From: Stutzerimonas azotifigens
GTDB lineage: Bacteria; Pseudomonadota; Gammaproteobacteria; Pseudomonadales; Pseudomonadaceae
Direction: 5' to 3'
Length of the DNA: 64,000 bases
Assembly: GCF_013522725.1 (NCBI RefSeq)
Contig: NZ_JAAMRF010000008.1
Span: forward strand, 1-64,000
In this document: in pieces, positions 8,815 through 18,202 of the stretch
Numbering within the stretch: the stretch's first letter is position 1
Layout of the letters: every line of letters begins with the position of its first letter
The notes under the pieces: model-generated
What the model saw: the letters and a program-made list of their open reading frames with translations, nothing else
Told to the model about the DNA's origin: nothing
Databases searched by the model: none
Program-made: the position numbers and the translations under genes

Positions 8815-9594
8815 GTGCAGTATAGCCAGTCGAATCGACAGCCAGCCAAACGTGGATTGGCGCGGTTTCGGCCCGGTCTGGTGCCCACGCTGGTGGTCAT
8901 CATGCTGCTGCCGGGGCTCTTATGGCTGGGCTTCTGGCAGCTCGAGCGCGGCGACCAGAAGCGCGCGCTGCTCGAGCGACAGGAGGCCCGCCAGCAAGCC
9001 GAGCCGATCGGCCCGGAGCAGGTGGAGCAGATCGACAATCCGGCCTATGTGCGAGTCCAACTGCAGGGTTCGTTCGATGCCGAGCACAGCTTCCTGCTCG
9101 ATAGCCGTACCCGCGACGGTCAGGTGGGCGTCGAGCTCCTGCAACCGTTTCAGGACCAGCCCAGCGGCCGCTGGGTGATGGTCAACCGCGGCTGGCTGCC
9201 CTGGCCCGATCGGCGGATACCGCCGGTGTTCGATACGCCGGATCTACCGCTGAAGGTCACGGCCTGGGTCTATGCCCCCTCGGGCAAGCCGTTCGTGCTC
9301 AACCGCAGGCCCGCCGAAGGCTGGCCGCGGCTGCTCAACCATGTCGATGTGAATGAACTGTGGGCTGTGCTGCAGCGCGACGGGCTCGGCTACGAGGTCC
9401 GCCTGGAGCCGGGGTCTGGCGCGTACCGGGTGGACTGGCCGGTGACCACCATGCTTCCGCAGCAACACGTCGGCTATGCGGTGCAGTGGTTCGCGCTGGC
9501 CGCGGCCCTCATCGCCCTGTTCGTCTATTTCGGCCTGCACCAGGCCAAGGGAGACCGCCATGACCGCCATGAATCCGACCGTCGCGCCCCCTGA
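8815..9594 (+). CDS. SURF1 family cytochrome oxidase biogenesis protein
   Basis: About 259 residues with the SURF1 topology: one helix near the N-terminus (LVPTLVVIMLLPGLLWLGFWQL) and one at the C-terminus (YAVQWFALAAALIALFVYFGL) flanking a periplasmic domain. The family is involved in heme a insertion into subunit I. The GTG at 8815 is preferred because GGGGGAGG (8803-8810) lies 4 bases upstream; ATG 8785 is the alternative and would overlap the divergent small gene. The next gene begins inside its last codons. Confidence 0.9.
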   Translation: MQYSQSNRQPAKRGLARFRPGLVPTLVVIMLLPGLLWLGFWQLERGDQKRALLERQEARQQAEPIGPEQVEQIDNPAYVRVQLQGSFDAEHSFLLDSRTRDGQVGVELLQPFQDQPSGRWVMVNRGWLPWPDRRIPPVFDTPDLPLKVTAWVYAPSGKPFVLNRRPAEGWPRLLNHVDVNELWAVLQRDGLGYEVRLEPGSGAYRVDWPVTTMLPQQHVGYAVQWFALAAALIALFVYFGLHQAKGDRHDRHESDRRAP

Positions 9595-10144
9595 TCGCCG
9601 CCGAAGCCGCGGGCGCTGGCAATTGCTGGCGATCATAGCGGTGGTGCTGGGGCCGATGCTGCTGGCTTCGAGCATGTACCGCTTCGGCTTCTGGGTGCCA
9701 CAGACGCGCACCTTCGACGGCGTGCTGATCGGCAATGGGCAGGGCCGCGCGGAACTGGGCATCCAGGCGCCGGCCGACCCGCACTGGCAACTGCTGGTCA
9801 CCGCGCCGGCCGGCTGCGCCGAGGCATGCCGACAGCTGGTCTATCTGGCGCGCCAGATCCACGTGGGGCTGGGGCGCGAGGTCACTCGGGCGGGCCATGC
9901 GCTGGCGCTCGCCGAGCCGCTGGATAGCGTCTACGAGGAGAAACTGGCGGCCGAGTACCCGCAGCTCAAGCGTTACCCGCTCGATTCGAAGGTTTATCAA
10001 CGCAGCGGCACGGCGCCGGCCGAGCCGCAGCTGTGGATCGTCGACCCGCACGGCAATCTGGTCCTGCGTTACGACGCCAGGACGCCCGGCAAGGCGATTC
10101 TGGAGGACCTGCGCTACCTGATGAAGATCTCGCAGATAGGCTGA
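9560..10144 (+). CDS. Membrane-anchored protein of cox locus (PA0111-like)
   Basis: A 194-residue protein with a single N-terminal transmembrane helix (about residues 17-37) and a periplasmic domain. The sequence around TAPAGCAEACRQLVYLARQIH and LWIVDPHGNLVLRYD resembles a thioredoxin/SCO-like fold with CxxxC (GCAEAC). It is conserved at this position (PA0111) between SURF1 and the heme A synthase gene. I infer a role in redox or copper handling during oxidase assembly; it is not experimentally established. The ATG at 9560 has AAGGGAGA upstream and overlaps the end of the SURF1 gene by 35 bp. Confidence 0.75.
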   Translation: MTAMNPTVAPPDRRRSRGRWQLLAIIAVVLGPMLLASSMYRFGFWVPQTRTFDGVLIGNGQGRAELGIQAPADPHWQLLVTAPAGCAEACRQLVYLARQIHVGLGREVTRAGHALALAEPLDSVYEEKLAAEYPQLKRYPLDSKVYQRSGTAPAEPQLWIVDPHGNLVLRYDARTPGKAILEDLRYLMKISQIG

Positions 10145-10229
10145 AACGTTTAGAAAATCTCGCTGCTAAGCAGAAATTGGAATTACCAAAGCGGGTCGCT
10201 GCCTAAGCGGGACCTGCCAGGAGAACCCG

Positions 10230-11297
10230 ATGGCCAGACCCGGATACCGTCTTGCCCTGCTCGCCACTGCGCTCACCGTCGTGGTGGTCCTGCTCGGTGC
10301 CTACACGCGGCTGACCCACGCCGGTCTCGGCTGCCCGGACTGGCCGGGCTGCTACGGTTTTCTCGGCGTACCGATGAGCGAGCACAAACAGACCCTGGCC
10401 GCCGAACGCTTCCCCGACGCGCCGCTGGAAGTGCACAAGGGCTGGAACGAGATGATCCACCGCTACTTCGCCGGCGCGCTGGGGCTGGTCATCCTCGGCC
10501 TCGCGGTGCAGGCGGTGCGTCGACGCCATACTCCAGGCCAACCCGTCCGGCTGCCGCTGCTGGTGCTCGCGGTGGTTATCGCGCAGGCGATCTTCGGCAT
10601 GTGGACGGTCACCCTGCAGCTCTGGCCACAGGTGGTCACCGCGCATCTGTTGGGCGGTTTCGCCACGCTGAGCTTGCTGTTCCTGCTCTGTTTACGTCTG
10701 TCCGGCGGGCTGGCACCGCTGCCGGGACTGTCGCGCCGGCTGCGGGCCTTCGCCGCGGTCGCGCTGCTGTTGGTGATCGGCCAGATCGCCCTCGGCGGCT
10801 GGGTCAGCGCCAACTACGCGGCCGTGGCCTGCGTCGACCTGCCGACCTGCCACGGTGAGTGGTGGCCGGATATGGACTTCGCCAACGGCTTCCACCTGAC
10901 CCAGCACATCGGCCCCAACTACCTCGGCGGGATGCTCTACAACGAGGCCCGTACCGCTATCCACATGTCCCACCGCCTCGGCGCGCTGACTCTGACCCTG
11001 GTGCTGCTGACGCTCGCCGCCCTGCTCTGGCGCCAGGGGCTCGGCCGGCTGGCCGCTCTGCTGGTCGCGGCGCTCGCCGTGCAGGTGACCCTCGGCATCA
11101 GCAACGTCCTGTTCCACCTGCCGCTGGCGGTCGCGGTGGGCCACAACGGTGGCGGCGCCGCGCTGCTACTGGTGCTGGTACTGGTCAACTACCGGCTGCG
11201 GCCGCTGCGCGCCAGCCAGCCTGAGGCCGCGCCCGCGCAAGCCCGCGCGCATTACGTCCCGACGCGCCCATTCCCTTTGCCCCAACGCACCCCATAA
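10230..11297 (+). CDS. ctaA: Heme A synthase (COX15/CtaA family)
   Basis: A 355-residue inner-membrane protein with about eight helices that oxidises the C8 methyl group of heme O to give heme A. The N-terminal RLTHAGLGCPDWPGCYG motif and the later HMSHRLGA motif are family hallmarks, and paired histidines are placed as expected for heme ligation. A cysteine pair also occurs in CVDLPTCHGEW. The ATG at 10230 follows AGGAGA. It works together with ctaB immediately downstream. Confidence 0.93.
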   Translation: MARPGYRLALLATALTVVVVLLGAYTRLTHAGLGCPDWPGCYGFLGVPMSEHKQTLAAERFPDAPLEVHKGWNEMIHRYFAGALGLVILGLAVQAVRRRHTPGQPVRLPLLVLAVVIAQAIFGMWTVTLQLWPQVVTAHLLGGFATLSLLFLLCLRLSGGLAPLPGLSRRLRAFAAVALLLVIGQIALGGWVSANYAAVACVDLPTCHGEWWPDMDFANGFHLTQHIGPNYLGGMLYNEARTAIHMSHRLGALTLTLVLLTLAALLWRQGLGRLAALLVAALAVQVTLGISNVLFHLPLAVAVGHNGGGAALLLVLVLVNYRLRPLRASQPEAAPAQARAHYVPTRPFPLPQRTP

Positions 11298-11307
11298 GGA
11301 GAACACC

Positions 11308-12207
11308 ATGGCCACGCTAGTCAGAGAACGACCGGCCAGTGCCGGCTGGCGCGACTACCTGGAGCTGACCAAGCCGAAGGTGGTGGTGCTGATGCTGATC
11401 ACCTCGCTGGTCGGGATGTTCCTCGCCACGCGTTCGGGCGTGCCCTGGACGGTGCTGCTGTTCGGCAACCTCGGTATCGCCCTGTGTGCCGGCGGGGCGG
11501 CGGCGGTGAACCACGTGGTGGATCGGCGCATCGACGCGGTGATGGCCCGCACCCATCGTCGCCCGCTGGCCGAGGGCAGGGTTGGCCCGGTGCCGGCGCT
11601 GCTGTTCGCACTGGTGTTGAGCGCGGCGGGCATGGCGCTGATGCTGACCTTCACCAACGCGTTGGCGGCCTGGCTGACACTGGCCTCGCTGGTCGGCTAC
11701 GCGGTGATCTACACCGGATTTCTCAAGCGCGCGACACCGCAGAACATCGTCATTGGCGGGCTGGCCGGCGCGGCACCGCCGCTGCTCGGCTGGGTGGCGG
11801 TCACCGGCCATATAACGGCCGAACCGCTGCTGCTGGTGCTGATCATCTTCGCCTGGACGCCGCCGCACTTCTGGGCGCTGGCGATTCACCGCAAGGCCGA
11901 ATACGCCGAAGCCGACGTGCCGATGCTGCCGGTGACCCACGGCGTGCAGTACACCAAGGTGCACATCCTGCTCTATACCGCAATGCTGCTGGCGGTGAGC
12001 TTCATGCCCTTCGCCATCCACATGAGCGGGTGGCTGTACCTGGCGGCCGCGACCCTGCTGGGCGCGCGCTTTCTCTACTGGACCATCGCGCTGTACCGGG
12101 AAAGCCGGCCGCATGCGGCGATCAGCACTTTCAAGTTCAGCATCTACTACTTGTTCCTGCTGTTCATCGCGCTGCTGGTCGATCACTATCTGATGCTTGC
12201 CCTCTGA
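11308..12207 (+). CDS. ctaB: Protoheme IX farnesyltransferase (heme O synthase)
   Basis: A 299-residue UbiA-type prenyltransferase that adds a farnesyl group to heme B to make heme O. The first Asp-rich motif is seen as NHVVDRRIDAVMARTHRRPL near residue 70, and the second conserved region is TPPHFWALAIHRKAEY near residue 185. Nine hydrophobic helices are predicted. The ATG at 11308 has AAGGAGA 7 bases upstream. It lies 10 bp after ctaA. Pseudomonads usually have a second copy (cyoE) with the bo3 oxidase elsewhere. Confidence 0.94.
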   Translation: MATLVRERPASAGWRDYLELTKPKVVVLMLITSLVGMFLATRSGVPWTVLLFGNLGIALCAGGAAAVNHVVDRRIDAVMARTHRRPLAEGRVGPVPALLFALVLSAAGMALMLTFTNALAAWLTLASLVGYAVIYTGFLKRATPQNIVIGGLAGAAPPLLGWVAVTGHITAEPLLLVLIIFAWTPPHFWALAIHRKAEYAEADVPMLPVTHGVQYTKVHILLYTAMLLAVSFMPFAIHMSGWLYLAAATLLGARFLYWTIALYRESRPHAAISTFKFSIYYLFLLFIALLVDHYLMLAL

Positions 12208-12221
12208 CCCACAGGCTCTCG

Positions 12222-12857
12222 ATGACCCGCATTCAAAAAACCGTAGTGGTGCTCGTCGCCGTGGTCGCCCTGATCGTCGGGCTGACTGTGAACCGGGTGC
12301 TCAACAGCAGCGTTCAGGCCAACCCGGCGGCGCTGCTCGACGCCGGTATCGTGCTCCTGCCGCAAACGCGGCCCATGCCGGACCTGAGCCTCACCGACGA
12401 GAACGGCCAACCGGTGCGGCTCGACCAGCTCGAGGGCCGCTGGACGCTGCTGTTCTTCGGCTACACCTTCTGCCCGGATATCTGCCCGGCCACCCTGGCC
12501 GAGCTGCGCCAGCTCCGCAGCGGGCTGCCCGAAGCGCTGCGCGACCGGGTGCAGCCGATCCTGGTGACCGTCGACCCGCACCGCGACACGCCTGAGCAGT
12601 TGAAGCAGTACCTGGGCTTTTTCGGCGCGGGCTTCAAGGGCCTGACCGGGCCGATGGAGGGAATCCAGACGCTGGCCGATGCCGTGGGTATTCCCTTCAT
12701 TCCGGCCGACACCTCGACGGAGAACTACACGGTCGATCACAGCGGCAACCTCGCTCTGATCGGTCCCGATGGCAGCCAGCACGGCTTTATCCGGGCGCCG
12801 CTCAAGACCGACAAGCTGGCCGAGCAGCTGCCGAAGCTGATCGGGCGCGACGGCTAG
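12222..12857 (+). CDS. SCO1/SenC copper chaperone
   Basis: A 211-residue protein with an N-terminal membrane anchor and a thioredoxin-like periplasmic domain. The copper-binding CxxxC (FCPDIC) and the distal His in YTVDHSG are both present. It delivers copper to the CuA site of subunit II or reduces its cysteines. It is the last gene of the cox assembly block and ends 19 bp before the convergent phuR gene. Confidence 0.93.
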   Translation: MTRIQKTVVVLVAVVALIVGLTVNRVLNSSVQANPAALLDAGIVLLPQTRPMPDLSLTDENGQPVRLDQLEGRWTLLFFGYTFCPDICPATLAELRQLRSGLPEALRDRVQPILVTVDPHRDTPEQLKQYLGFFGAGFKGLTGPMEGIQTLADAVGIPFIPADTSTENYTVDHSGNLALIGPDGSQHGFIRAPLKTDKLAEQLPKLIGRDG

Positions 12858-12875
12858 CGCGCTTAGAGCGGCCGG

Positions 12876-15068
12876 TCAGATCGACCAGACGACATTCACC
12901 GACGCGTTGCGCCCCGGCTGGGTCAGACGGTCGAGGTTGGCCGGCGCGAGGAAACCCGCCTCCCCGGTGCTGTCGTAGCCGCGCACGTCATCCCACAGCC
13001 AGTATTTCTTGTCGGCCAGGTTATAGAGCCCGGCGTTGAGCGTGATGTCAGGCGTGATGCGGTAGTAGCCGGTCAGGTCGACCACGCCGAAACCGGGGGT
13101 GTGGAACTGCGTGGTGCCGTCTGCGGCGTTGTAGGTGGTGTCGTCGACCCGGGTCTTGCGTCGCACCAGCGTCCAGTTGAGCAGGGCGCCATAGGTGCCC
13201 TCGGCCTGGTCGTAGCCGACGCCGAACACGCCGGTGAGCGGGTTGACGCTGTTGATCGGTCGGCCGCTGTCGCGGTTCTCGCCCCAGGCATAGGCGACGG
13301 AACCCTGGGTATAGAGTCCCGCCGGCAGGCCGAACCCGCCCAGTTCGAGCCGTCCCTCGGCCTCGGCGCCGCGGATGACCGCCTTGTCGATGTTGGTGGA
13401 CTGGAAGGTGGTGTAGCTGCCGCCGCCGCCCAGCGCATCCTCTTCGATGAAGTCGCGGTAGCGGTTGTAGAAGGCCGCCAGGCCGAAGCGGCCATGGTCG
13501 AAGCGCCCGCGCAAGCCCACTTCGATGCCCTTGCTGGTTTCCGGGTCGAGGTTCGAGTTGCCGATGACCTGGTAGCCGCCGCTGTCGTTGGTGAAATTGC
13601 CGTACAGCGCCTTGGCCGTGGGCGTTCGGAAGCCTTCGGCGTATTGGCCATAGACGTTGTACTGGTCGCTCAGGGTGTAGGTGATGCCGAGCTTGGGCGA
13701 GACGCGGTGCCAAGTCTTTTCGTCCAGGTCGATCTCGTCGGCGCTGACCGTGGACAGGTAGGCCGCGGTTGCCTTCGGGTCCAGCGTCTCGTGGTCGTAA
13801 CGCAGCCCCGGCAGGAAGGTCCAGCGCCCGTATTCGATGCTGTTCTGAACGAACAAGCCCCAGGTCTGCACGGTAGGATCGGGGAAGTCGCTGGCATATA
13901 GCGTGGTGTTGGTGCCGGTGCGCAGGCCGGTGACGTCGCTGTGTTCGTAGCTCAAACCGTAGGTCAGCAGGTGTGCGGTCGAGCCGATCTCGAAGGCCTT
14001 GTCGAACTGGTTATCGAGTTTCCAGCTCTGTTCCTGATAGGTGGTCTTGCGATAGCGGCTGGTGGCGCTGTTGGGCTGGTAGGTGCGCTCGTCGGTGCCG
14101 GCGTTCTGGTAGCTCAGCCGCGCGGTCCAGGTGTCGACCAGCGACGAGTCGAGCGCCAGGCGATTCTCCAGGCTGTAGCGTTCGCGTTCGATTTCGTTGA
14201 CCACGTTGCGGCCGAGGTAAGCCCGGGTCGGGAAGCCGAACAGGGCGTTCGGCGAACTCAGGATGTCGCCGTCCATGCGCGCGCGGTAATGCTCGTAGGT
14301 CAGCTTGAGCGCGTTCGCCTCGCCATAGCGGTAGCCGAGCTTGGCCAGCACGTTGTAGGCCTCGTTGTCCTCGGGGTTGGCCTCGCTGCGGCCGGTACCG
14401 GTGCCGCCGACATTGCCCCGGGTCTCGGTTTCATCCCCGCTGCGCCTGCTGTAGTGCAGCAGCCCCTCGAACGCATCCTGGCGACCGGCCACGGTGGCCG
14501 AGCCCAGCCAGCTCCTGTCGGCCGAGCTGTAGCCAGTTTTCAGGCGCGCGCCGAGGTCCTGGCCCGGCTTGATGACGTCGGACGGATCGAGGGTGAAGTA
14601 ACTGACGGCGCCGCCGATGGCGTTGCTGCCGTACAACGCCGAGGCGGGGCCGTGGAGGATTTCGACCGCGCGGATGATCTCCGGGTCGACGTAGTTGCGC
14701 CGGGTGTTGGCGTAGGGGCCGAAGGCGTAGGCGTCGGGCACCTCGACGCCGTCGATCTGGGTCAGCACGCGATTGCCGTCTATACCGCGGATGTTGTAGC
14801 CGCTGATGCCCGACGCGTGCCCGGTGCCGGACACCGAGGCGCCGGGTTGGTCGCGGACCAGATCCTTGATGGTGTTGACGTTGCGCTGGTCGAGCGCCTG
14901 ACGCTCGATGACCGAGACGCTGGCCGGAACTTCATCGACCGAGGCCTGGGTGCGCGTCGCGCTGACGGTGGTGCTCGGCAACTGCATGGGCTCGGCGAGC
15001 GTCACCGTTGGCGCCAAGGCCAAGAACGCGAGGCTGGAAGCAAGGGAAGGGCGAGGCGTGGGCTTCAT
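12876..15068 (-). CDS. phuR: TonB-dependent heme/hemoglobin receptor
   Basis: A 730-residue outer-membrane receptor. It has a cleavable signal peptide, a TonB-box-like segment (PSTTVSATRT), a plug domain to about residue 165 (GSNAIGGAVSYFTLDPSD) and a 22-strand barrel ending in Ile (NVVWSI). The pattern fits the hemoglobin/heme receptor family, and the divergent phuSTUV genes support heme as substrate. The ATG at 15068 is preceded by AGGAAT; the upstream in-frame ATG lacks such a site. A Fur box lies between it and phuS. Confidence 0.9.
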   Translation of the reverse strand: MKPTPRPSLASSLAFLALAPTVTLAEPMQLPSTTVSATRTQASVDEVPASVSVIERQALDQRNVNTIKDLVRDQPGASVSGTGHASGISGYNIRGIDGNRVLTQIDGVEVPDAYAFGPYANTRRNYVDPEIIRAVEILHGPASALYGSNAIGGAVSYFTLDPSDVIKPGQDLGARLKTGYSSADRSWLGSATVAGRQDAFEGLLHYSRRSGDETETRGNVGGTGTGRSEANPEDNEAYNVLAKLGYRYGEANALKLTYEHYRARMDGDILSSPNALFGFPTRAYLGRNVVNEIERERYSLENRLALDSSLVDTWTARLSYQNAGTDERTYQPNSATSRYRKTTYQEQSWKLDNQFDKAFEIGSTAHLLTYGLSYEHSDVTGLRTGTNTTLYASDFPDPTVQTWGLFVQNSIEYGRWTFLPGLRYDHETLDPKATAAYLSTVSADEIDLDEKTWHRVSPKLGITYTLSDQYNVYGQYAEGFRTPTAKALYGNFTNDSGGYQVIGNSNLDPETSKGIEVGLRGRFDHGRFGLAAFYNRYRDFIEEDALGGGGSYTTFQSTNIDKAVIRGAEAEGRLELGGFGLPAGLYTQGSVAYAWGENRDSGRPINSVNPLTGVFGVGYDQAEGTYGALLNWTLVRRKTRVDDTTYNAADGTTQFHTPGFGVVDLTGYYRITPDITLNAGLYNLADKKYWLWDDVRGYDSTGEAGFLAPANLDRLTQPGRNASVNVVWSI

Positions 15069-15127
15069 GGGTGCATTCCTGTGCAGATGGGCGGAGCAGA
15101 TCCTAGGCCGCAATTCGTCGGATGTAA

Positions 15128-15155
15128 ATCATTCTCATTTGATAATGAGAGTTAA
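15128..15155. promoter_or_regulatory. Fur box in the phuR-phuS divergent promoter region
   Basis: TCTCATT-TGAT-AATGAGA (15133-15150) is a perfect 7-bp inverted repeat embedded in AT-rich sequence that reads ATCATTCTCATTTGATAATG, close to overlapping GATAAT-type Fur hexamers. It sits 65 bp upstream of phuR and 76 bp upstream of phuS, well placed to repress both under iron sufficiency. Confidence 0.8.
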
Positions 15156-15225
15156 TTGCTTGTAAGCTGGGCCACCTCGGCCCGCCGCCGGGCCATCCCC
15201 TTTCTCTTTCAAGGAAGCTCAAGAG

Positions 15226-16284
15226 ATGTCACTCACCGCCTCTCCTTCCGCGCTGTACCAGAACTGGCAGGCGCTGCGTCAGGCGCAGCCGGCAATACGA
15301 GCACGCGATGCGGCCGCGACACTGGGCGTCAGCGAGGCCGAACTGGTGGCCAGCCGCCTGGGTGTCGATGCCGTCCGCCTGCAGCCGAACTGGCGCGAAC
15401 TGCTCCCAGAGCTCGAGCCGCTGGGCCGGATCATGGCGCTGACCCGCAACGAGCATTGCGTGCACGAGCGCAAGGGTGTCTACCGCGAGGTCACCATCGG
15501 TGGCGGCGGGCAGATGGGCCTGGTGGTGTCGCCCGACATCGACCTGCGGCTGTTCCTCGCCGGCTGGAGCAGCGCTTTCGCCGTGAGCGAGCAGACTCCG
15601 CGCGGGATGCAGCGCAGCCTCCAGGTGTTCGACCGCCAGGGCGTCGCGGTGCACAAGGTCTACCTCACCGAAGACAGCGACCTGGACGCCTGGGCTGCGC
15701 TGACCGAGCGCTTCGCCGAGCCTGACCAAGGCATGCCCCTCGACCTGCATCCGCGCGAGCCGGCACCCGCCGCCCGCCCCGACGAGGCCATCGATGTCGA
15801 CGTGCTGCGCCTGGGCTGGTCCGAACTCAAGGACACCCACCACTTCTTCGCCCTGCTGAAGAAGCACGGCGTGCAGCGCACCCAGGCGCTGCGGCTCGCC
15901 GGGCGGGACTGGGCCGAGCGCCTGCCGCTGACCGAGCTGCCGATGCTGTTCGAGCGCGCCGCGACGGTACAGGTGCCGATCATGGTGTTCGTCGGCAACC
16001 GTCACTGCATCCAGATCCACACCGGCCCGGTAAACAGCCTTCGCTGGATGGACCACTGGTTCAACGTGCTCGACCCCGATTTCAATCTGCATCTGGACGT
16101 GCGCGGCGTGACCGAGCTGTGGCGAGTCCGCAAGCCGAGCAGCGACGGTGTCATCACCAGCTGGGAAGCCTTCGACGCCCAGGGCGAGCTGGTCGTGCAG
16201 CTGTTCGGCGCGCGCAAGCCGGGGATTCCCGAGCGGGACGACTGGCGCGCGCTGGCCGAGGCGCCAGCCGCCGTGGAGGCTTGA
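15226..16284 (+). CDS. phuS: Cytoplasmic heme-binding protein (HemS/PhuS family)
   Basis: A 352-residue protein with the two structural repeats typical of HemS/ChuS/PhuS. In Pseudomonas PhuS binds imported heme and hands it to heme oxygenase. His205-His206 in KDTHHFFALL fall in the region of the known heme-ligand histidine. The repeats are recognisable as NEHCVHERKGVY (first half) and NRHCIQIHTGPV (second half). ATG 15226 has AAGGAAG upstream. The next gene starts 2 bp after the stop. Confidence 0.93.
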   Translation: MSLTASPSALYQNWQALRQAQPAIRARDAAATLGVSEAELVASRLGVDAVRLQPNWRELLPELEPLGRIMALTRNEHCVHERKGVYREVTIGGGGQMGLVVSPDIDLRLFLAGWSSAFAVSEQTPRGMQRSLQVFDRQGVAVHKVYLTEDSDLDAWAALTERFAEPDQGMPLDLHPREPAPAARPDEAIDVDVLRLGWSELKDTHHFFALLKKHGVQRTQALRLAGRDWAERLPLTELPMLFERAATVQVPIMVFVGNRHCIQIHTGPVNSLRWMDHWFNVLDPDFNLHLDVRGVTELWRVRKPSSDGVITSWEAFDAQGELVVQLFGARKPGIPERDDWRALAEAPAAVEA

Positions 16285-16286
16285 GC

Positions 16287-17168
16287 ATGCGTGCCTGTCT
16301 AGGGGGCGTCCTGCTGGGACTGGTTTGCAGCGTTTCGGCTCACGGCGAGCCGTTGCCCCAGCGTTGGGTCAGCGCCGGTGGCTCGCTGACCGAATGGGTG
16401 GTGGCCCTCGGTGGCGAGCCCAGGCTGGTGGGTGTCGACACCACCAGCCAGCATCCGGCCTCGGTGCAGGCGCTACCGAGCATCGGTTACCAGCGCCAGC
16501 TCGCCGCGGAGGGCATCCTCGCGCTGCGCCCGGAAGTGCTCGTCGGCAGCGAGGAAATGGGCCCACCCACGGTGCTCGAGCAACTGCGCGGGGCGGGCGT
16601 GCAGGTGCTGACGCTTTCGGCGGAGCCGGATCTGGCTACCCTGTCGAGCACCCTTGAACAGCTTGGGCGCCTGCTCGGCGAACCGGCACGTGCCACGCGG
16701 TTGCTCGGCGAGTACCGGCAGCGCCTGACGCGCCAGGCCGAGTGGATTTCTTCCGCGCAAGCGTCGCAGGAGCCGCCCGGCGTGTTGCTGCTGTTCGGCC
16801 AGGGCGGCGGCAATCTGCTGGCGGCCGGCCAGGGCACCAGCGCCGACTGGCTGATCGGACAGGCCGGTGGGCGCAACCTGGCGGGCCACGGCGGCTTCAA
16901 GGCCCTTTCCAGCGAGACCCTGACCGCGCTCGACCCCGATGTGCTGATCATCACCGATCGCAGCCTCGAGGGTGCTGCGATGCGCGATGCGCTGCTCGCC
17001 CGGCATCCGGCGCTGGCCTCGTTGCGCGCCGTGCGCGAGTCGCGGATCTACAGCCTCGACCCGACCTTGCTGGTCGGTGGCCTCGGGCCGCGTTTGCCCG
17101 CCGAGCTGGCGGCGCTGTCCACAGCCTTTTATCCTCACGCGCAGGCCCTTACCGACATATCCCGATGA
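16287..17168 (+). CDS. phuT: Heme ABC transporter periplasmic binding protein
   Basis: A 293-residue class III periplasmic binding protein with a signal peptide (cleavage probably after SVSAHG). Its two lobes are joined by a long helix, typical of heme and siderophore binders. Motifs include [17 protein letters not shown] at the mature N-terminus and [21 protein letters not shown]. Its ATG is preceded by GGAGG inside the end of phuS, and its stop overlaps the phuU start (ATGA), indicating translational coupling. Confidence 0.92.
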   Translation: MRACLGGVLLGLVCSVSAHGEPLPQRWVSAGGSLTEWVVALGGEPRLVGVDTTSQHPASVQALPSIGYQRQLAAEGILALRPEVLVGSEEMGPPTVLEQLRGAGVQVLTLSAEPDLATLSSTLEQLGRLLGEPARATRLLGEYRQRLTRQAEWISSAQASQEPPGVLLLFGQGGGNLLAAGQGTSADWLIGQAGGRNLAGHGGFKALSSETLTALDPDVLIITDRSLEGAAMRDALLARHPALASLRAVRESRIYSLDPTLLVGGLGPRLPAELAALSTAFYPHAQALTDISR

Positions 17169-18202
17169 CCCGCGTTTTGCCCCCGCGTCTGCTGTTCGCG
17201 CTGCTGGCGGTGCTGTTGCTGCTTTCCATCTGGCTATCGCTGGCGCTGGGGCCGGTGAGCCTCGCGGCGGGCGATACCTGGCGTGCCGTACTCAGCCTGG
17301 CGGGGCTGGGCGACTCCCATCCCCAGTTGGCGCAGGCCGAGCTCATCCTCGGGCAGATCCGTTTGCCACGCACCCTGTTAGGGCTCGCCGTGGGCGCGGT
17401 GTTGGCGCTGACCGGGGTGGCGATGCAGGGGTTGTTCCGCAACCCGCTGGCCGACCCGGGTCTGATCGGCGTTTCCAGCGGTGCCGCCCTCGGTGCAGCG
17501 GTTGCGATCGTCTTCGGCTCCGCGCTGGGTGGCCTGCCGGCGGCGTTCGAGCCCTATCTGCTGTCCGCGAGCGCCTTCGCCGGCGGGCTGGTGGTCACCG
17601 CCACGGTCTATCGCCTGGGCCGCCGCGATGGCCAGACCAGTGTCGCCACCATGCTGCTCGCCGGCATCGCGCTGACCGCCCTGGCCGGCGCCGCCATCGG
17701 CCTGTTCACCTACCTCGCCGACGACGCCACCCTGCGTACCCTGACCTTCTGGAACCTGGGCAGCCTCAATGGCGCGAGTTACGCCCGGCTTTGGCCCTTG
17801 CTGGTCATCGCCGCGGCGGTGGCGCTGTGGTTGCCGCGCCGCGCGGCCGCGCTCAACGCCTTGCTGCTGGGCGAATCCGAGGCGCGGCATCTTGGTTTTT
17901 CGGTGGAGCGGCTCAAGCGCGAGCTGGTGTTTCTCACCGCCCTGGGTGTCGGTGCGGCCGTGGCGGCGGCGGGGCTGATCGGCTTCATCGGGCTGGTGGT
18001 GCCGCACCTGATTCGCCTGCTCAGCGGGCCGGACCATCGCGTGCTGTTGCCCGCCGCGGCGCTGGCCGGCGCCAGCCTGCTGCTGTTGGCCGACCTGCTG
18101 GCGCGCCTGCTGCTGGCGCCTGCCGAATTGCCGATCGGCATCGTCACTGCGCTGCTCGGTGCGCCGTTTTTCCTGTTCTTGCTGGTGCGAGGCCGCAGCT
18201 GA
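17165..18202 (+). CDS. phuU: Heme ABC transporter permease (FecCD family)
   Basis: A 345-residue inner-membrane permease with about ten helices. The FecCD/BtuC signature is seen in [40 protein letters not shown] near residues 70-110, and [23 protein letters not shown] contains the coupling-helix region for contact with the ATPase. Start overlaps phuT and stop overlaps phuV by one base each, forming a tight phuSTUV operon. Confidence 0.94.
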   Translation: MTRVLPPRLLFALLAVLLLLSIWLSLALGPVSLAAGDTWRAVLSLAGLGDSHPQLAQAELILGQIRLPRTLLGLAVGAVLALTGVAMQGLFRNPLADPGLIGVSSGAALGAAVAIVFGSALGGLPAAFEPYLLSASAFAGGLVVTATVYRLGRRDGQTSVATMLLAGIALTALAGAAIGLFTYLADDATLRTLTFWNLGSLNGASYARLWPLLVIAAAVALWLPRRAAALNALLLGESEARHLGFSVERLKRELVFLTALGVGAAVAAAGLIGFIGLVVPHLIRLLSGPDHRVLLPAAALAGASLLLLADLLARLLLAPAELPIGIVTALLGAPFFLFLLVRGRS

